A DNA stretch of 64,000 bases from Micromonospora sp. FIMYZ51 (lineage in GTDB: Bacteria > Actinomycetota > Actinomycetes > Mycobacteriales > Micromonosporaceae), in contig NZ_CP134706.1 of assembly GCF_038246755.1 (NCBI RefSeq), positions 682,001 through 746,000 on the forward strand, given 5' to 3'. Under the pieces are notes generated by a model. It did no database searches and was not told where the DNA came from. It saw only the letters and a list, made by a program, of their open reading frames with translations. Position numbers and translations under genes: made by a program. Of the stretch, positions 33,205-40,266 are shown piece by piece; position 1 is the stretch's first letter, and each line of letters opens with the position of its first letter.

Positions 33205-33599
33205 CACTCGCTCCACTTCTCGTCGTCGGCGAGAGCGAGGTGAAATGCGCCGGGCGTGCATGCCGGGCAGGGCTTGACCAGGTCGATGAACGGGTCATAC
33301 GGCATACGGCGCGCATAGTCGGTTCCGTCCAGCCGGACGGTGATGGTGCCCTTGTCGTGGCACAGCGGGCAGCGGGTGGGGTCGGGGGCCAGGCAGCGGA
33401 ACGCCAGCGGTTCGGGACCTTGTGGCTGGGCGATGAGGATGGTGACGCTGATGCCGAGCAGCGGGTCGGTGAAGCTCAGCCAGTCGCTGGCGGGATCGAG
33501 AAGCGTCGGCTGCCAGTCCGACACCGGCAGGAAGGTGTAGATGGCCGGGCCGTACGGGCCAATCACAGTGATGGCGGCAGTGGTGTCCGAGGTAGTCAC
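33204..33599 (-). CDS. hypothetical AICE protein with two CxxC motifs
   Basis: A 131-residue protein. VTTSDTTAAITVIGPYGPAI begins a beta-rich N-terminus, and the C-terminus has CPLC and CPACTPGAFHLALADDEKW. The GTG at 33599 follows AAGGGAG and overlaps the stop of the RRQRL-type gene. No family recognised. It belongs to the co-translated block 36917-28474. Confidence 0.65.
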   Translation of the reverse strand: MTTSDTTAAITVIGPYGPAIYTFLPVSDWQPTLLDPASDWLSFTDPLLGISVTILIAQPQGPEPLAFRCLAPDPTRCPLCHDKGTITVRLDGTDYARRMPYDPFIDLVKPCPACTPGAFHLALADDEKWSE

Positions 33600-33976
33600 G
33601 GGGTGCTCCCTTCGTGGCAGTCGAGGCATTCGCCGTAGCGGCGGGGGATGTAGTAGGGCTTGACCTGGCCGCAGTAGCGGCAGGTCCGCCGAGCAAGCAG
33701 CGCTTTGCCGATCGCTGCGCGTTGAGCCGGAGTGGCGGTGCGCTTGGGTTTGGCCCAGTCGAGGCGGTAGAGGTAGGCGACCCGCTCACCGCGTCGCCAG
33801 AGGATCTGCGCGACCGGGTCATGACCACCGGGACGGAGGCCGGCGGCGCGGAGTTGCCGGCGGGTGGCCAGGCCGGTGGGGGCCATCCGGTAGGGAAAGG
33901 TAGGGAACCCGTAGCGGGTGCCGAGCGGGTCGTAGAAGCGGACCTTGAGGCCGATGTGGTCGGCGAAGTCGGTCAC
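33596..33976 (-). CDS. RRQRL motif-containing zinc-binding protein
   Basis: A 126-residue protein with ATRRQLRAAGLRPGGHDP at about residues 37-54 (the RRQxL motif) and a C-terminal zinc site CRYCGQVKPYYIPRRYGECLDC. This small family occurs on actinobacterial integrative elements and plasmids. The biochemical role is unknown. It overlaps both flanking genes by four bases. Confidence 0.8.
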   Translation of the reverse strand: MTDFADHIGLKVRFYDPLGTRYGFPTFPYRMAPTGLATRRQLRAAGLRPGGHDPVAQILWRRGERVAYLYRLDWAKPKRTATPAQRAAIGKALLARRTCRYCGQVKPYYIPRRYGECLDCHEGSTP

Positions 33977-34275
33977 GGCTGGTCACCGCCCCAGCGTTGT
34001 TGGGCGGCCTGGCGGGAGATGCCGAGGCGTGAGCCGATCTCGGCCCAGGAGTAGCCGAAGGCACGCAGACCGATTACGGCAGCGGTAATCGCTTCGTCGA
34101 TGGCGGTGGACAGGGCGACGAGGTCACGGAGGGCTTCGACGTCACCGGTGGCGACGCGGCGGCCGTGGGCGCGGATGATGCGCCGGGCGAACGCGGCGAA
34201 CTCGGTGTTCTCGACGACGTCCCGCCGCTTCTGAACCGGGACGTGAGGCGTCAAGGTGCGCTTGACGGTGTTCAC
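33973..34275 (-). CDS. small helix-turn-helix DNA-binding protein
   Basis: A 100-residue protein. The C-terminal half contains a sigma-4-like helix-turn-helix (AVIGLRAFGYSWAEIGSRLG followed by ISRQAAQQRWGGDQP). The N-terminal half is a basic helical stretch. It is probably a regulator or accessory DNA-binding protein of the element. Start ATG 34275 overlaps the upstream stop. Confidence 0.75.
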   Translation of the reverse strand: MNTVKRTLTPHVPVQKRRDVVENTEFAAFARRIIRAHGRRVATGDVEALRDLVALSTAIDEAITAAVIGLRAFGYSWAEIGSRLGISRQAAQQRWGGDQP

Positions 34276-34721
34276 CGGTTCTCACCCCCGGTGGTGTGGA
34301 GGCGGTCCCACTCGTCGGCGGCGGCGTGGAGGATGCCGAGAACGTCGGTCAGGGTTTGGGTGGGCTCGTCGTTCCACTCGGCGACGATTTCCGTGGTGGA
34401 GGTCCAGGAGCCGCTGGTGGAGTCGAAGTCAGGGGTACGGCCGTCGTGCCAGAGGAAGTCGGCCAGGCAGCGGACCGTGTTGTCTCGCAGGATGGCGGCT
34501 GTCGGGTCGCCGCATTGCTGGGTTTCGATGCTGGTGGCGGTGCCGTAGACGGCCAACGTGATGGCACCGAGGGTGCAGGCCGGCGGGAAGGCGGGGTGTT
34601 CGCCCGACTCGTAGGGGTTGCCCTGGGTCCAACCGCGCAGTTCGAGGTAGCGGGCAGCCATCCGCAGCAGGTCAGCAGGTGTGACCTGTAGGTCGGTGGG
34701 TGGGTTGTGGGTAGCCTTCAT
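34272..34721 (-). CDS. DUF6197-like hypothetical AICE protein
   Basis: A 149-residue protein. LLRMAARYLELRGWTQGNPY, PACTLGAITLAVYG, VRCLADFLWHDG and VAEWNDEPTQTLTDVLGILH match the pattern of DUF6197 proteins on actinobacterial elements. The ATG at 34721 is chosen for the GGAAGGA upstream; the longer frame to 34784 is not supported. No function is known. Confidence 0.65.
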   Translation of the reverse strand: MKATHNPPTDLQVTPADLLRMAARYLELRGWTQGNPYESGEHPAFPPACTLGAITLAVYGTATSIETQQCGDPTAAILRDNTVRCLADFLWHDGRTPDFDSTSGSWTSTTEIVAEWNDEPTQTLTDVLGILHAAADEWDRLHTTGGENR

Positions 34722-34808
34722 GGCAGCCACGTCCTTCCGGTAAGGGCTGTTGGTGGAGGTCGGCGGAACCGGACTGCTTTCCACGGCTGGTGCCGGTTCC
34801 GTCGACTG

Positions 34809-35018
34809 CTAGTGGGTGCGGAGCCGCAGGTAGCGGCGGTGGCGGGTGTCGTCGCCGCCCATGGCGTGTGGGGCGGAGACGAAGACGAGCCGACCCGTGG
34901 CGCGGGCGGCGTGGATCATCACGGCCAGGTCCTCCGGGGTGCCGACGATCCAAATCTCGGTGAATTGGTTGAAGCGCTGGTTGTTGGCTTTGGCGTGAGC
35001 GCGTTCGCGGGTGGTCAT
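34809..35018 (-). CDS. hypothetical protein coupled to traB
   Basis: A 69-residue protein (KANNQRFNQFTEIWIVGTPE, LAVMIHAARATGRLVFVSAP) with a predicted alpha/beta fold. Its ATG overlaps the traB stop (ATGA), so it is translated with it. It is a regular companion of traB in such elements; no function known. Confidence 0.65.
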   Translation of the reverse strand: MTTRERAHAKANNQRFNQFTEIWIVGTPEDLAVMIHAARATGRLVFVSAPHAMGGDDTRHRRYLRLRTH

Positions 35019-35878
35019 GCCGCCATTCCCCAGTCAGCGGGGGAGCCGGGCGGGGTGGTGATGGTGCCGGGCCGGCGGATCCACGCGGCGTAATCCGCGA
35101 TGCCGGAGATTTGGGCGTCGGTCAGGTAGGCGACTTTGATGCGGCGCGGGACACCGCCTTCGGCGATCAGGTATGCGGCGCCCTGGTTGGTGGGGGCGAT
35201 ATCGGTAGCGGAGTAGCCCTGTTCGGCCCAGCCGTGACCGAGGACGATGTTGGAGCTGTTGGGGGTGGTGCAGCGGAACGCGGCGCGGTAGCCGAACAGG
35301 TCCCGCAGCGAGGTGGGAATGATGTCGAACGACGGCCGCTGGGTAGCGGCGACCACCGGGATACCGGCGGCGCGTCCCCGGGCGACCAGGTCGCGCAGGA
35401 GAGCGACGAACTCTTCCTGTTCCTGCTTGGCACCGACGGTGGCGGAGTAGAAGGCAATCTCGTCGACCAGGACCGTGATGACGGACAGGCCGTCGGCGGC
35501 GGTGACCTTGCGCCGGTTGTGGGCGCGCAGCCAGGCGTAGCGGTTGTTCATCACCAGCTGGAGGCGACGCAGGACGTCGAGGGCGGCGGTGATGTCGGGG
35601 CCGATGAACGCGTCAGCGCAGTCTTCCCACTGGCCAAGCTCAACGAGCTTGCCGTCCAAGAGCACGAGGCGGGAGTCGACGCAGAGGGCGGCGTGAGCGG
35701 CGATGCAGTTGAGCAAGCCGGACTTGCCTCCGCCGGGTTCACCACCGGCGAGGAGGTTGCGGTAGGCGAGGGTGATGTAGACGGGCTGGCCGAACTCGTC
35801 GATGCCGATGAAGATCGGGTCGAACATCGACAGGCCAGGACCCACCGGCACCGGAGCCGGTTCCGTAACAACGGACAT
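35015..35878 (-). CDS. traB: FtsK/SpoIIIE-type DNA translocase TraB
   Basis: The 287-residue ATPase would pump double-stranded AICE DNA between cells. Walker A is LLAGGEPGGGKSGLLN at about 45-60, Walker B LSVITVLVDEIAFYS, and VAATQRPSFDIIPTSLRDLF is the FtsK-specific motif. ATG 35878 follows AAGGAGG; the longer frame to 36064 has no ribosome site. It lacks the N-terminal membrane domain of full-length TraB; the preceding membrane protein gene (35964-36917) may supply it. Confidence 0.9.
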   Translation of the reverse strand: MSVVTEPAPVPVGPGLSMFDPIFIGIDEFGQPVYITLAYRNLLAGGEPGGGKSGLLNCIAAHAALCVDSRLVLLDGKLVELGQWEDCADAFIGPDITAALDVLRRLQLVMNNRYAWLRAHNRRKVTAADGLSVITVLVDEIAFYSATVGAKQEQEEFVALLRDLVARGRAAGIPVVAATQRPSFDIIPTSLRDLFGYRAAFRCTTPNSSNIVLGHGWAEQGYSATDIAPTNQGAAYLIAEGGVPRRIKVAYLTDAQISGIADYAAWIRRPGTITTPPGSPADWGMAA

Positions 35879-35963
35879 GGAAGCTGCCCTCCTTGGGCGT
35901 TGGTGGGCGCGAGAAGCCACACGAACGAGCCGTACGGCTCCTCGCGTCCGGGTCGGGTGAGGG

Positions 35964-36917
35964 TTAAATCCAGTCGGAGACGTCGTCGGCATCCGCCGAC
36001 GTCGAAGCCGCGGGCTTGCTGCCGTTGGCCGCAGCGGTGGCCGGCTTGGCCGGCTTGCGCTCACTGGTGCCTTGCTGGGGCAGGGTGATGGTCGGGGCCT
36101 GCACGTCGGGCAGGTCCAGAGCGGTCGGCACCACCGCAGGTGCAGGTGCCTGCTCGACGGTGGGGGTGTCCGGGTCGATCACGTCGACCAGCGGTGAACC
36201 GACGTTCGCCGTGAGGACTTCGCGGCGCTTGATGTCGAACCGCACGAAGGCGGAGTTGCCCTCCGATGCCCGTTCGATGAGCACGGTGGAGGCGTGGCAG
36301 GTCACGGCGATCTTGTCCAACCGTGATTCGAGGTCCTTGACCGACAGGCCAGGGCGCAGGTACACCCACACCCGCTCGCCGACCGGGGTCGGAGTGGCCC
36401 ACAGGATCAGCGGCAGACTGCCGGACTGGTTGGCGATGATGAACTGCGCGAAGCACACCCGCAGGCGATGCCTCACCACGAGGCACCACGCCCACGCCAC
36501 CACCTGACGGCGGATCGGCGGGACAGCGGCCGGAACACCGACGACCAGGGCGACAACCAACAGCGTCACCAGGGCCGGAGTGTTCGCGGCGAGCTGGACC
36601 CAGCCGGTCAGCAGCAGGCCGGCGAGCATGATTTCCGGGGTCCACCACCACAGCAGCCGGATCACCGGCCAGATACGGACCAGCACCCACACGATGCCGC
36701 CCAGCGGCACGCCGACGAACACGCCGACGAACAGGGCAAGGATCGGGTGCATGTAGGAAGCGGCCACCACGGCCGCCAGCAGGCCGACGATGACCGCCGT
36801 CAGGACGAACGCCATCCGGGCGTTGCGGGCCCAGGAACGGTGAACACGGGCCTCGATGACCGTCACCGTTCCGGTTGACTTCCCGCCGAACGGACGGCGA
36901 GGGCTAGACTTGGACAC
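35964..36917 (-). CDS. AICE membrane protein encoded upstream of traB
   Basis: A 317-residue protein. Hydrophobic segments near residues 35-60, 65-90 and 110-135 (AFVLTAVIVGLLAAVVAASY, ILALFVGVFVGVPLGGIVWV, ALVTLLVVALVVGVPAAV) precede a soluble domain (about 150-240) and a Pro/Ala-rich tail. The GTG at 36917 follows GGGAGGA. Split membrane and FtsK genes in this order are usual in AICEs; the protein probably anchors the translocase at the membrane (inference). Confidence 0.7.
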   Translation of the reverse strand: MSKSSPRRPFGGKSTGTVTVIEARVHRSWARNARMAFVLTAVIVGLLAAVVAASYMHPILALFVGVFVGVPLGGIVWVLVRIWPVIRLLWWWTPEIMLAGLLLTGWVQLAANTPALVTLLVVALVVGVPAAVPPIRRQVVAWAWCLVVRHRLRVCFAQFIIANQSGSLPLILWATPTPVGERVWVYLRPGLSVKDLESRLDKIAVTCHASTVLIERASEGNSAFVRFDIKRREVLTANVGSPLVDVIDPDTPTVEQAPAPAVVPTALDLPDVQAPTITLPQQGTSERKPAKPATAAANGSKPAASTSADADDVSDWI

Positions 36918-37166
36918 GACGAGTCCTCCCAAGTACGAGTTGGGTCGGATGAGTTGGAGGGCACGGGGTCGGCAGATGTAGGAGTCGACCGACCCCGCGC
37001 CAGCTCACACGGGATGCCACCACCACAGGTGGTGACCGGGCCGGGAGCGTAGGAGTCGGAACCACTCCCGGACCGTTCACTTCTTGAATTAGCGGACCTC
37101 AGGCCGCTACGCGCGGAGGCGCGAGGAAGACACCGCAGGCGTCACACAGCACGCTGTGCGAGGAAC
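36918..37166. other. non-coding region between the traB block and the SCO3933-type gene
   Basis: About 250 bases holding two small hairpins (CACCAC ... GTGGTG near 37020-37035; CCGGGAG ... CTCCCGG near 37042-37075) and the likely promoter of the long minus-strand operon. I see no supported gene. Confidence 0.4.
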
Positions 37167-37484
37167 CTACTTGGCCGAGGTACCAGCCTTCGGCTTCAGC
37201 GAGATCGCACGGAACGCCACGCCGTTACGCCCGTTGGTCGCCCACGGGATGGCCTCCAACTGCTCGACCTCGATGAGCTGCCCCACCATCACACCCGGCT
37301 TCTCACCCGCCGTGGTGATGGTGATGACCTCACCGCCGTTCTCGTCGAGAACGAAGACCTGAGTCGACCACATGAGCCGGCCCGTTCCCTTCTCCGACCG
37401 CTGATTGCCGTTCTGGTCGTTCTTCGGCTCCGGGTCCTTCGACACCGTCACCTGCTTCGCCTTGGTGTCCACGTACAGCTTCAT
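37167..37484 (-). CDS. SCO3933-type AICE regulatory protein
   Basis: A 105-residue protein: MKLYVDTKAKQVTVSKDPEP, TGRLMWSTQVFVLDENGGEV, PGVMVGQLIEVEQLEAIPWA and RNGVAFRAISLKPK. This is the beta-rich small regulator regularly found next to the transfer genes of pSAM2-like elements. ATG 37484 has AGGAGC four to nine bases upstream. It is divergent from the XRE-TPR gene at 37699 and shares a regulatory interval containing repeats with it. Confidence 0.8.
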   Translation of the reverse strand: MKLYVDTKAKQVTVSKDPEPKNDQNGNQRSEKGTGRLMWSTQVFVLDENGGEVITITTAGEKPGVMVGQLIEVEQLEAIPWATNGRNGVAFRAISLKPKAGTSAK

Positions 37485-37569
37485 TTCTGCTCCTGAAGGG
37501 AGAGGGCTTTCGCCCCGGGTGTCCATCACCCGTGGATCCATCAAACCGCGCATCCTCGGCTCCCGGCAG

Positions 37570-37625
37570 GGTGACGACATATGACGGGAAGGACTGAACA
37601 TGGCAGGGGGTGACGAGGGATGACG
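37570..37625. repeat. two 17-bp direct repeats in the divergent regulatory interval
   Basis: GGTGACGACATATGACG at 37570-37586 recurs as GGTGACGAGGGATGACG at 37609-37625 (14 of 17 bases identical), 39 bases apart. They lie between the divergent SCO3933-type and XRE-TPR genes and may be binding sites for one of them. Confidence 0.45.
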
Positions 37626-37698
37626 CACCCCTTGCATTGAGTGCGAAGAATGGGGCATGGTGAAGCGGGCAGACTGTAGGCTGAGCACCGAATCGGGG

Positions 37699-39036
37699 AT
37701 GAGCATGACGCCACTACGGCAAGCTCGGCAGTTGCGCGGCTGGTCGAAGGCTCGGCTCGCGCATGAGTTGGAACGCCGCGCGCAGGGCAGGCACGCCCTT
37801 GCGACACGGACGAGTTTGCTGCGAATGATCTCCGCCTGGGAGAGCGGCGAACGAGACGCCTCCGACCCGTACCATTCGCTGTTGTGCGAGGCGTACGGAC
37901 AGAGCGCAGACCAGCTGGGGCTCAGCGGCGGCACCGATCGAGCCCGCTCGGACATCGGGCTCGCCTACAGCGTCTCGCTTAGCCAAGCGGCATCTACCCT
38001 CGGCGACCTATCGCGCTTCGATGAGATGAAACACACGGCGGTGACCCTTGGCAGGTACATGCCAGACGCGTTAAATGCGGCGTGTCTCGATTGGCTTTTT
38101 GGTAACGCAACCATGGACCTTCCGGGCGAAGGAAAAGCCGTAACGCCACACGATGTGGACGAAATTCGAGCAATGACAAGCACCTTCGACGGGCTCGACC
38201 GAAAATTCGGTGGAGAACATTGCCGGACGATGGCGGTACGTTACCTACGGAATCGAGTCTTGCCGCAGGTGCGAGCGCCAAAGCCGGAGAAGGTTGGAAG
38301 GGAAATCTTCAACGCTACAGCAGTTCTGTGCGAATTGATCGGTTGGATGGCCTACGACACCTCGCGTCACTCGCTTGCTCAGCGCTACTTCACCCAAGCG
38401 TTGCGCTTTGCGGAGGCTGCTGGCGACCGGGCCTACGCTGCCTATGTACTGACGAGCATGGCGGACCAGGCGTTGTATCTGGGGCGACCAGACCAGGCGC
38501 TGCGGCTTGCCCAAGTGGCACGAGACGCGAGCCTTCGAGCCGGTGTGCCGGTTGTGATCACGGAAGCATCCATCTTCGAAGCACGAGCCCATGCAGCCCA
38601 GGGCGACGAAACGGGGTGTAGAAGGGCTCTCATCAGGGCAGAGGAGAGCTTCCATCAAATCGTGCCTCAGGATGGCCCCGACTGGGCGAAGCATTGGGGC
38701 ACTGTCCTCTTTGCCAGTCATGCCGCCACCTGCTGGATCGATCTGGGACAGCCGAAGGAGGCTCGGCCGCTCATGCAGTCTGTCTGGGAAAGCGGCAAGG
38801 ACCAGGCGCGGCGGCGGGTCTATGCGGCTTCTCAGCTTGCCCGCGTGGCGCTCCTCGATGGCGACATCGAGGAGGCGACCGCCCTTGGCGCGACGGCTCT
38901 TGAATCAGCCGGCGGTCTCACATCCCACCGTTCGCAGGAGCAGCTGAAGCAGCTGCGGCAGAGATTCGTTCCCCACGCCCGTCATGCGTCCGTCAAGGAG
39001 TTTGAGCAGCGTGCTGACTTCCTCCTGGCAAGCTGA
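37699..39036 (+). CDS. XRE-type regulator with TPR-like repeats (AICE control)
   Basis: A 445-residue protein. The N-terminal helix-turn-helix reads PLRQARQLRGWSKARLAHEL ... RMISAWESGERDAS. The remainder is helical TPR-like (SLAQRYFTQALRFAEAAGDR, ALYLGRPDQALRLAQVARDA, IDLGQPKEARPLMQSVWESG). In AICEs an XRE-TPR regulator next to a Nudix gene forms the switch between quiescence and excision-replication. Start is ATG 37699; an in-frame ATG at 37657 is possible but has a weaker ribosome site. The Nudix gene follows directly. The architecture parallels the protein at 10964. Confidence 0.8.
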   Translation: MSMTPLRQARQLRGWSKARLAHELERRAQGRHALATRTSLLRMISAWESGERDASDPYHSLLCEAYGQSADQLGLSGGTDRARSDIGLAYSVSLSQAASTLGDLSRFDEMKHTAVTLGRYMPDALNAACLDWLFGNATMDLPGEGKAVTPHDVDEIRAMTSTFDGLDRKFGGEHCRTMAVRYLRNRVLPQVRAPKPEKVGREIFNATAVLCELIGWMAYDTSRHSLAQRYFTQALRFAEAAGDRAYAAYVLTSMADQALYLGRPDQALRLAQVARDASLRAGVPVVITEASIFEARAHAAQGDETGCRRALIRAEESFHQIVPQDGPDWAKHWGTVLFASHAATCWIDLGQPKEARPLMQSVWESGKDQARRRVYAASQLARVALLDGDIEEATALGATALESAGGLTSHRSQEQLKQLRQRFVPHARHASVKEFEQRADFLLAS

Positions 39037-39079
39037 GGTGCCTGCCATCCCCGTCAGCACGATTCAGTACGGTGAGGCT

Positions 39080-39595
39080 GTGACGCTGGCTGACGACCTT
39101 TCTGCCGAGGGCGAACCAGAACGCGAGTTCAACCCTGGCATCGCTCAGCGACTTCCGCGCAAGCGGGTAGCCGGTGGAGCACTCATCCGCGACCGAGCCG
39201 GACGCATCCTGTTCGTCGTGCCCGGCTACAAGCCCTTCCTCGACATCCCAGGCGGGATCGCGGATGCTGACGAGTCGCCTTTGGCCGCCTGCCGTCGAGA
39301 GGTCCGGGAAGAGATCGGACTGGACCTGCCGATTAGCCGACTACTAGTAGTCGACTGGATGCCCACCCACGGCATCTGGCCTGATGGGTTGATGTTCATC
39401 TTCGACGGCGGCCAGCTCGACGACGACCAGGCCGAGGCCCTCAAACCGACCGACGACGAACTAACCGGTCTCCGCTTCCTCACTTATGAGGAAGCGGTGG
39501 GGCAGCTGCGCCCATCGATGGCACGTCGGGTCGGATCGGCGCTTCACGCCCTCACGGAGGGACAGCCACGCTACGCCGAGTTCGGCCGTTCCTGA
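39080..39595 (+). CDS. Nudix hydrolase of the AICE
   Basis: A 171-residue protein with a complete Nudix box GGIADADESPLAACRREVRE followed by EIGLDL (G-x5-E-x7-R-E-x-x-E-E-x-G-x), which binds Mg2+ and cleaves a nucleoside diphosphate linked to another moiety. The substrate is unknown. The GTG at 39080 is selected for GGTGAGG upstream; an upstream start within the end of the regulator gene is possible. Nudix genes next to XRE-TPR regulators are a repeated AICE feature. Confidence 0.85.
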   Translation: MTLADDLSAEGEPEREFNPGIAQRLPRKRVAGGALIRDRAGRILFVVPGYKPFLDIPGGIADADESPLAACRREVREEIGLDLPISRLLVVDWMPTHGIWPDGLMFIFDGGQLDDDQAEALKPTDDELTGLRFLTYEEAVGQLRPSMARRVGSALHALTEGQPRYAEFGRS

Positions 39596-39602
39596 TCAGC
39601 AG

Positions 39603-39630
39603 TTGCCGGCCGGCTGCCGGCTGCCGGCAA
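39603..39630 (+). terminator. hairpin after the Nudix gene
   Basis: TTGCCGGC at 39603-39610 pairs with GCCGGCAA at 39623-39630 eight bases after the Nudix stop. The loop is GC-rich and can form alternative pairings. Confidence 0.55.
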
Positions 39631-40005
39631 AGTGGTTCAAACTTTCTGTACGTCTTCAAGGCGGCCCTGAACGGGCCGCACGCGCCGCCGCCTGGGCGCG
39701 CGTCCGTCGCTCCGCTGGCGCTCCGACTCCGGCCACGCAACACGCCCGGCGGCTGGCGCGAAGGGCGGGTAGCCCGGTGGGCCGCCGCATGACGACAGCA
39801 GCATTGACCGGGTGGTGGTGGGCCGGCAGCCGGCCGGGCCGCGCGGCCACGAGCCCGCACGGCGCAGGAAAGCGGACGCCGGCCGCGTCGGCGAGCTGGC
39901 GGCGGTCGCGGGGTTGCGGCTACTGCGCCTCCGGCGGGGGCGCTCCGGCTCCAGGATGGCCGGGGTCCGTCGGCGGGTCGCGGTCCGTGGGTGGTTGCGG
40001 TGGGA
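39631..40005. other. GC-rich non-coding region in the AICE, candidate transfer or replication locus
   Basis: About 370 bases of very GC-rich sequence with several short palindromes (for example GGCCGGC-A-GCCGGCC near 39822-39836). Open frames on both strands have compositionally biased, meaningless products. AICEs need a cis-acting transfer locus (clt) and a replication origin; this region and the adjoining inverted repeat are the best candidates, but that is inference. Confidence 0.35.
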
Positions 40006-40154
40006 GCCATCCCGTCTGCCATCGACCCGGGCGAGCCGAGCAGACCACCGCCCGACCCGCCAGCGTCCGTACGAGCCGTCAAGGTCCGCTTGACGTGGCG
40101 GGCCGGGCGGCGGCCCGCTCCCCAGGAGGGCGGGTCGACGGCAGACGGGATGGC
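40006..40154. repeat. 23-bp inverted repeat enclosing nested palindromes
   Basis: Arms at 40006-40028 and 40132-40154 are reverse complements with one mismatch (both contain GCCATCCCGTCTGCC read inward). Inside, CCGACCCGCCA and TGGCGGGCCGG form an imperfect inner pair and GTCAAG ... CTTGAC a core pair, giving a structure of about 149 bases. It could be a clt/oriT-type structure, a miniature element with terminal inverted repeats, or a structured RNA. Confidence 0.6.
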
Positions 40155-40266
40155 ACTCTCCATAGTTGGCTGAGGTGCGGCGGATCCGGATAACTAGAGC
40201 GAATGGGACGACGGGCCGAGCGTCTCAGGGCAGAGCTTTTGTTGGTCTTCCGAGTACACTCGGCCC

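Noticed and set aside
37090..37170. Very small minus-strand Cys-pair peptide (VLCDACGVFLAPP)
   Set aside because: Only 17 codons from the nearest in-frame GTG and no ribosome site; probably chance.
39486..40193. Overlapping open frames on both strands in the AICE gap
   Set aside because: Products are Arg/Pro/Gly-rich without family features, and the region contains nested palindromes; more likely a cis-acting region.
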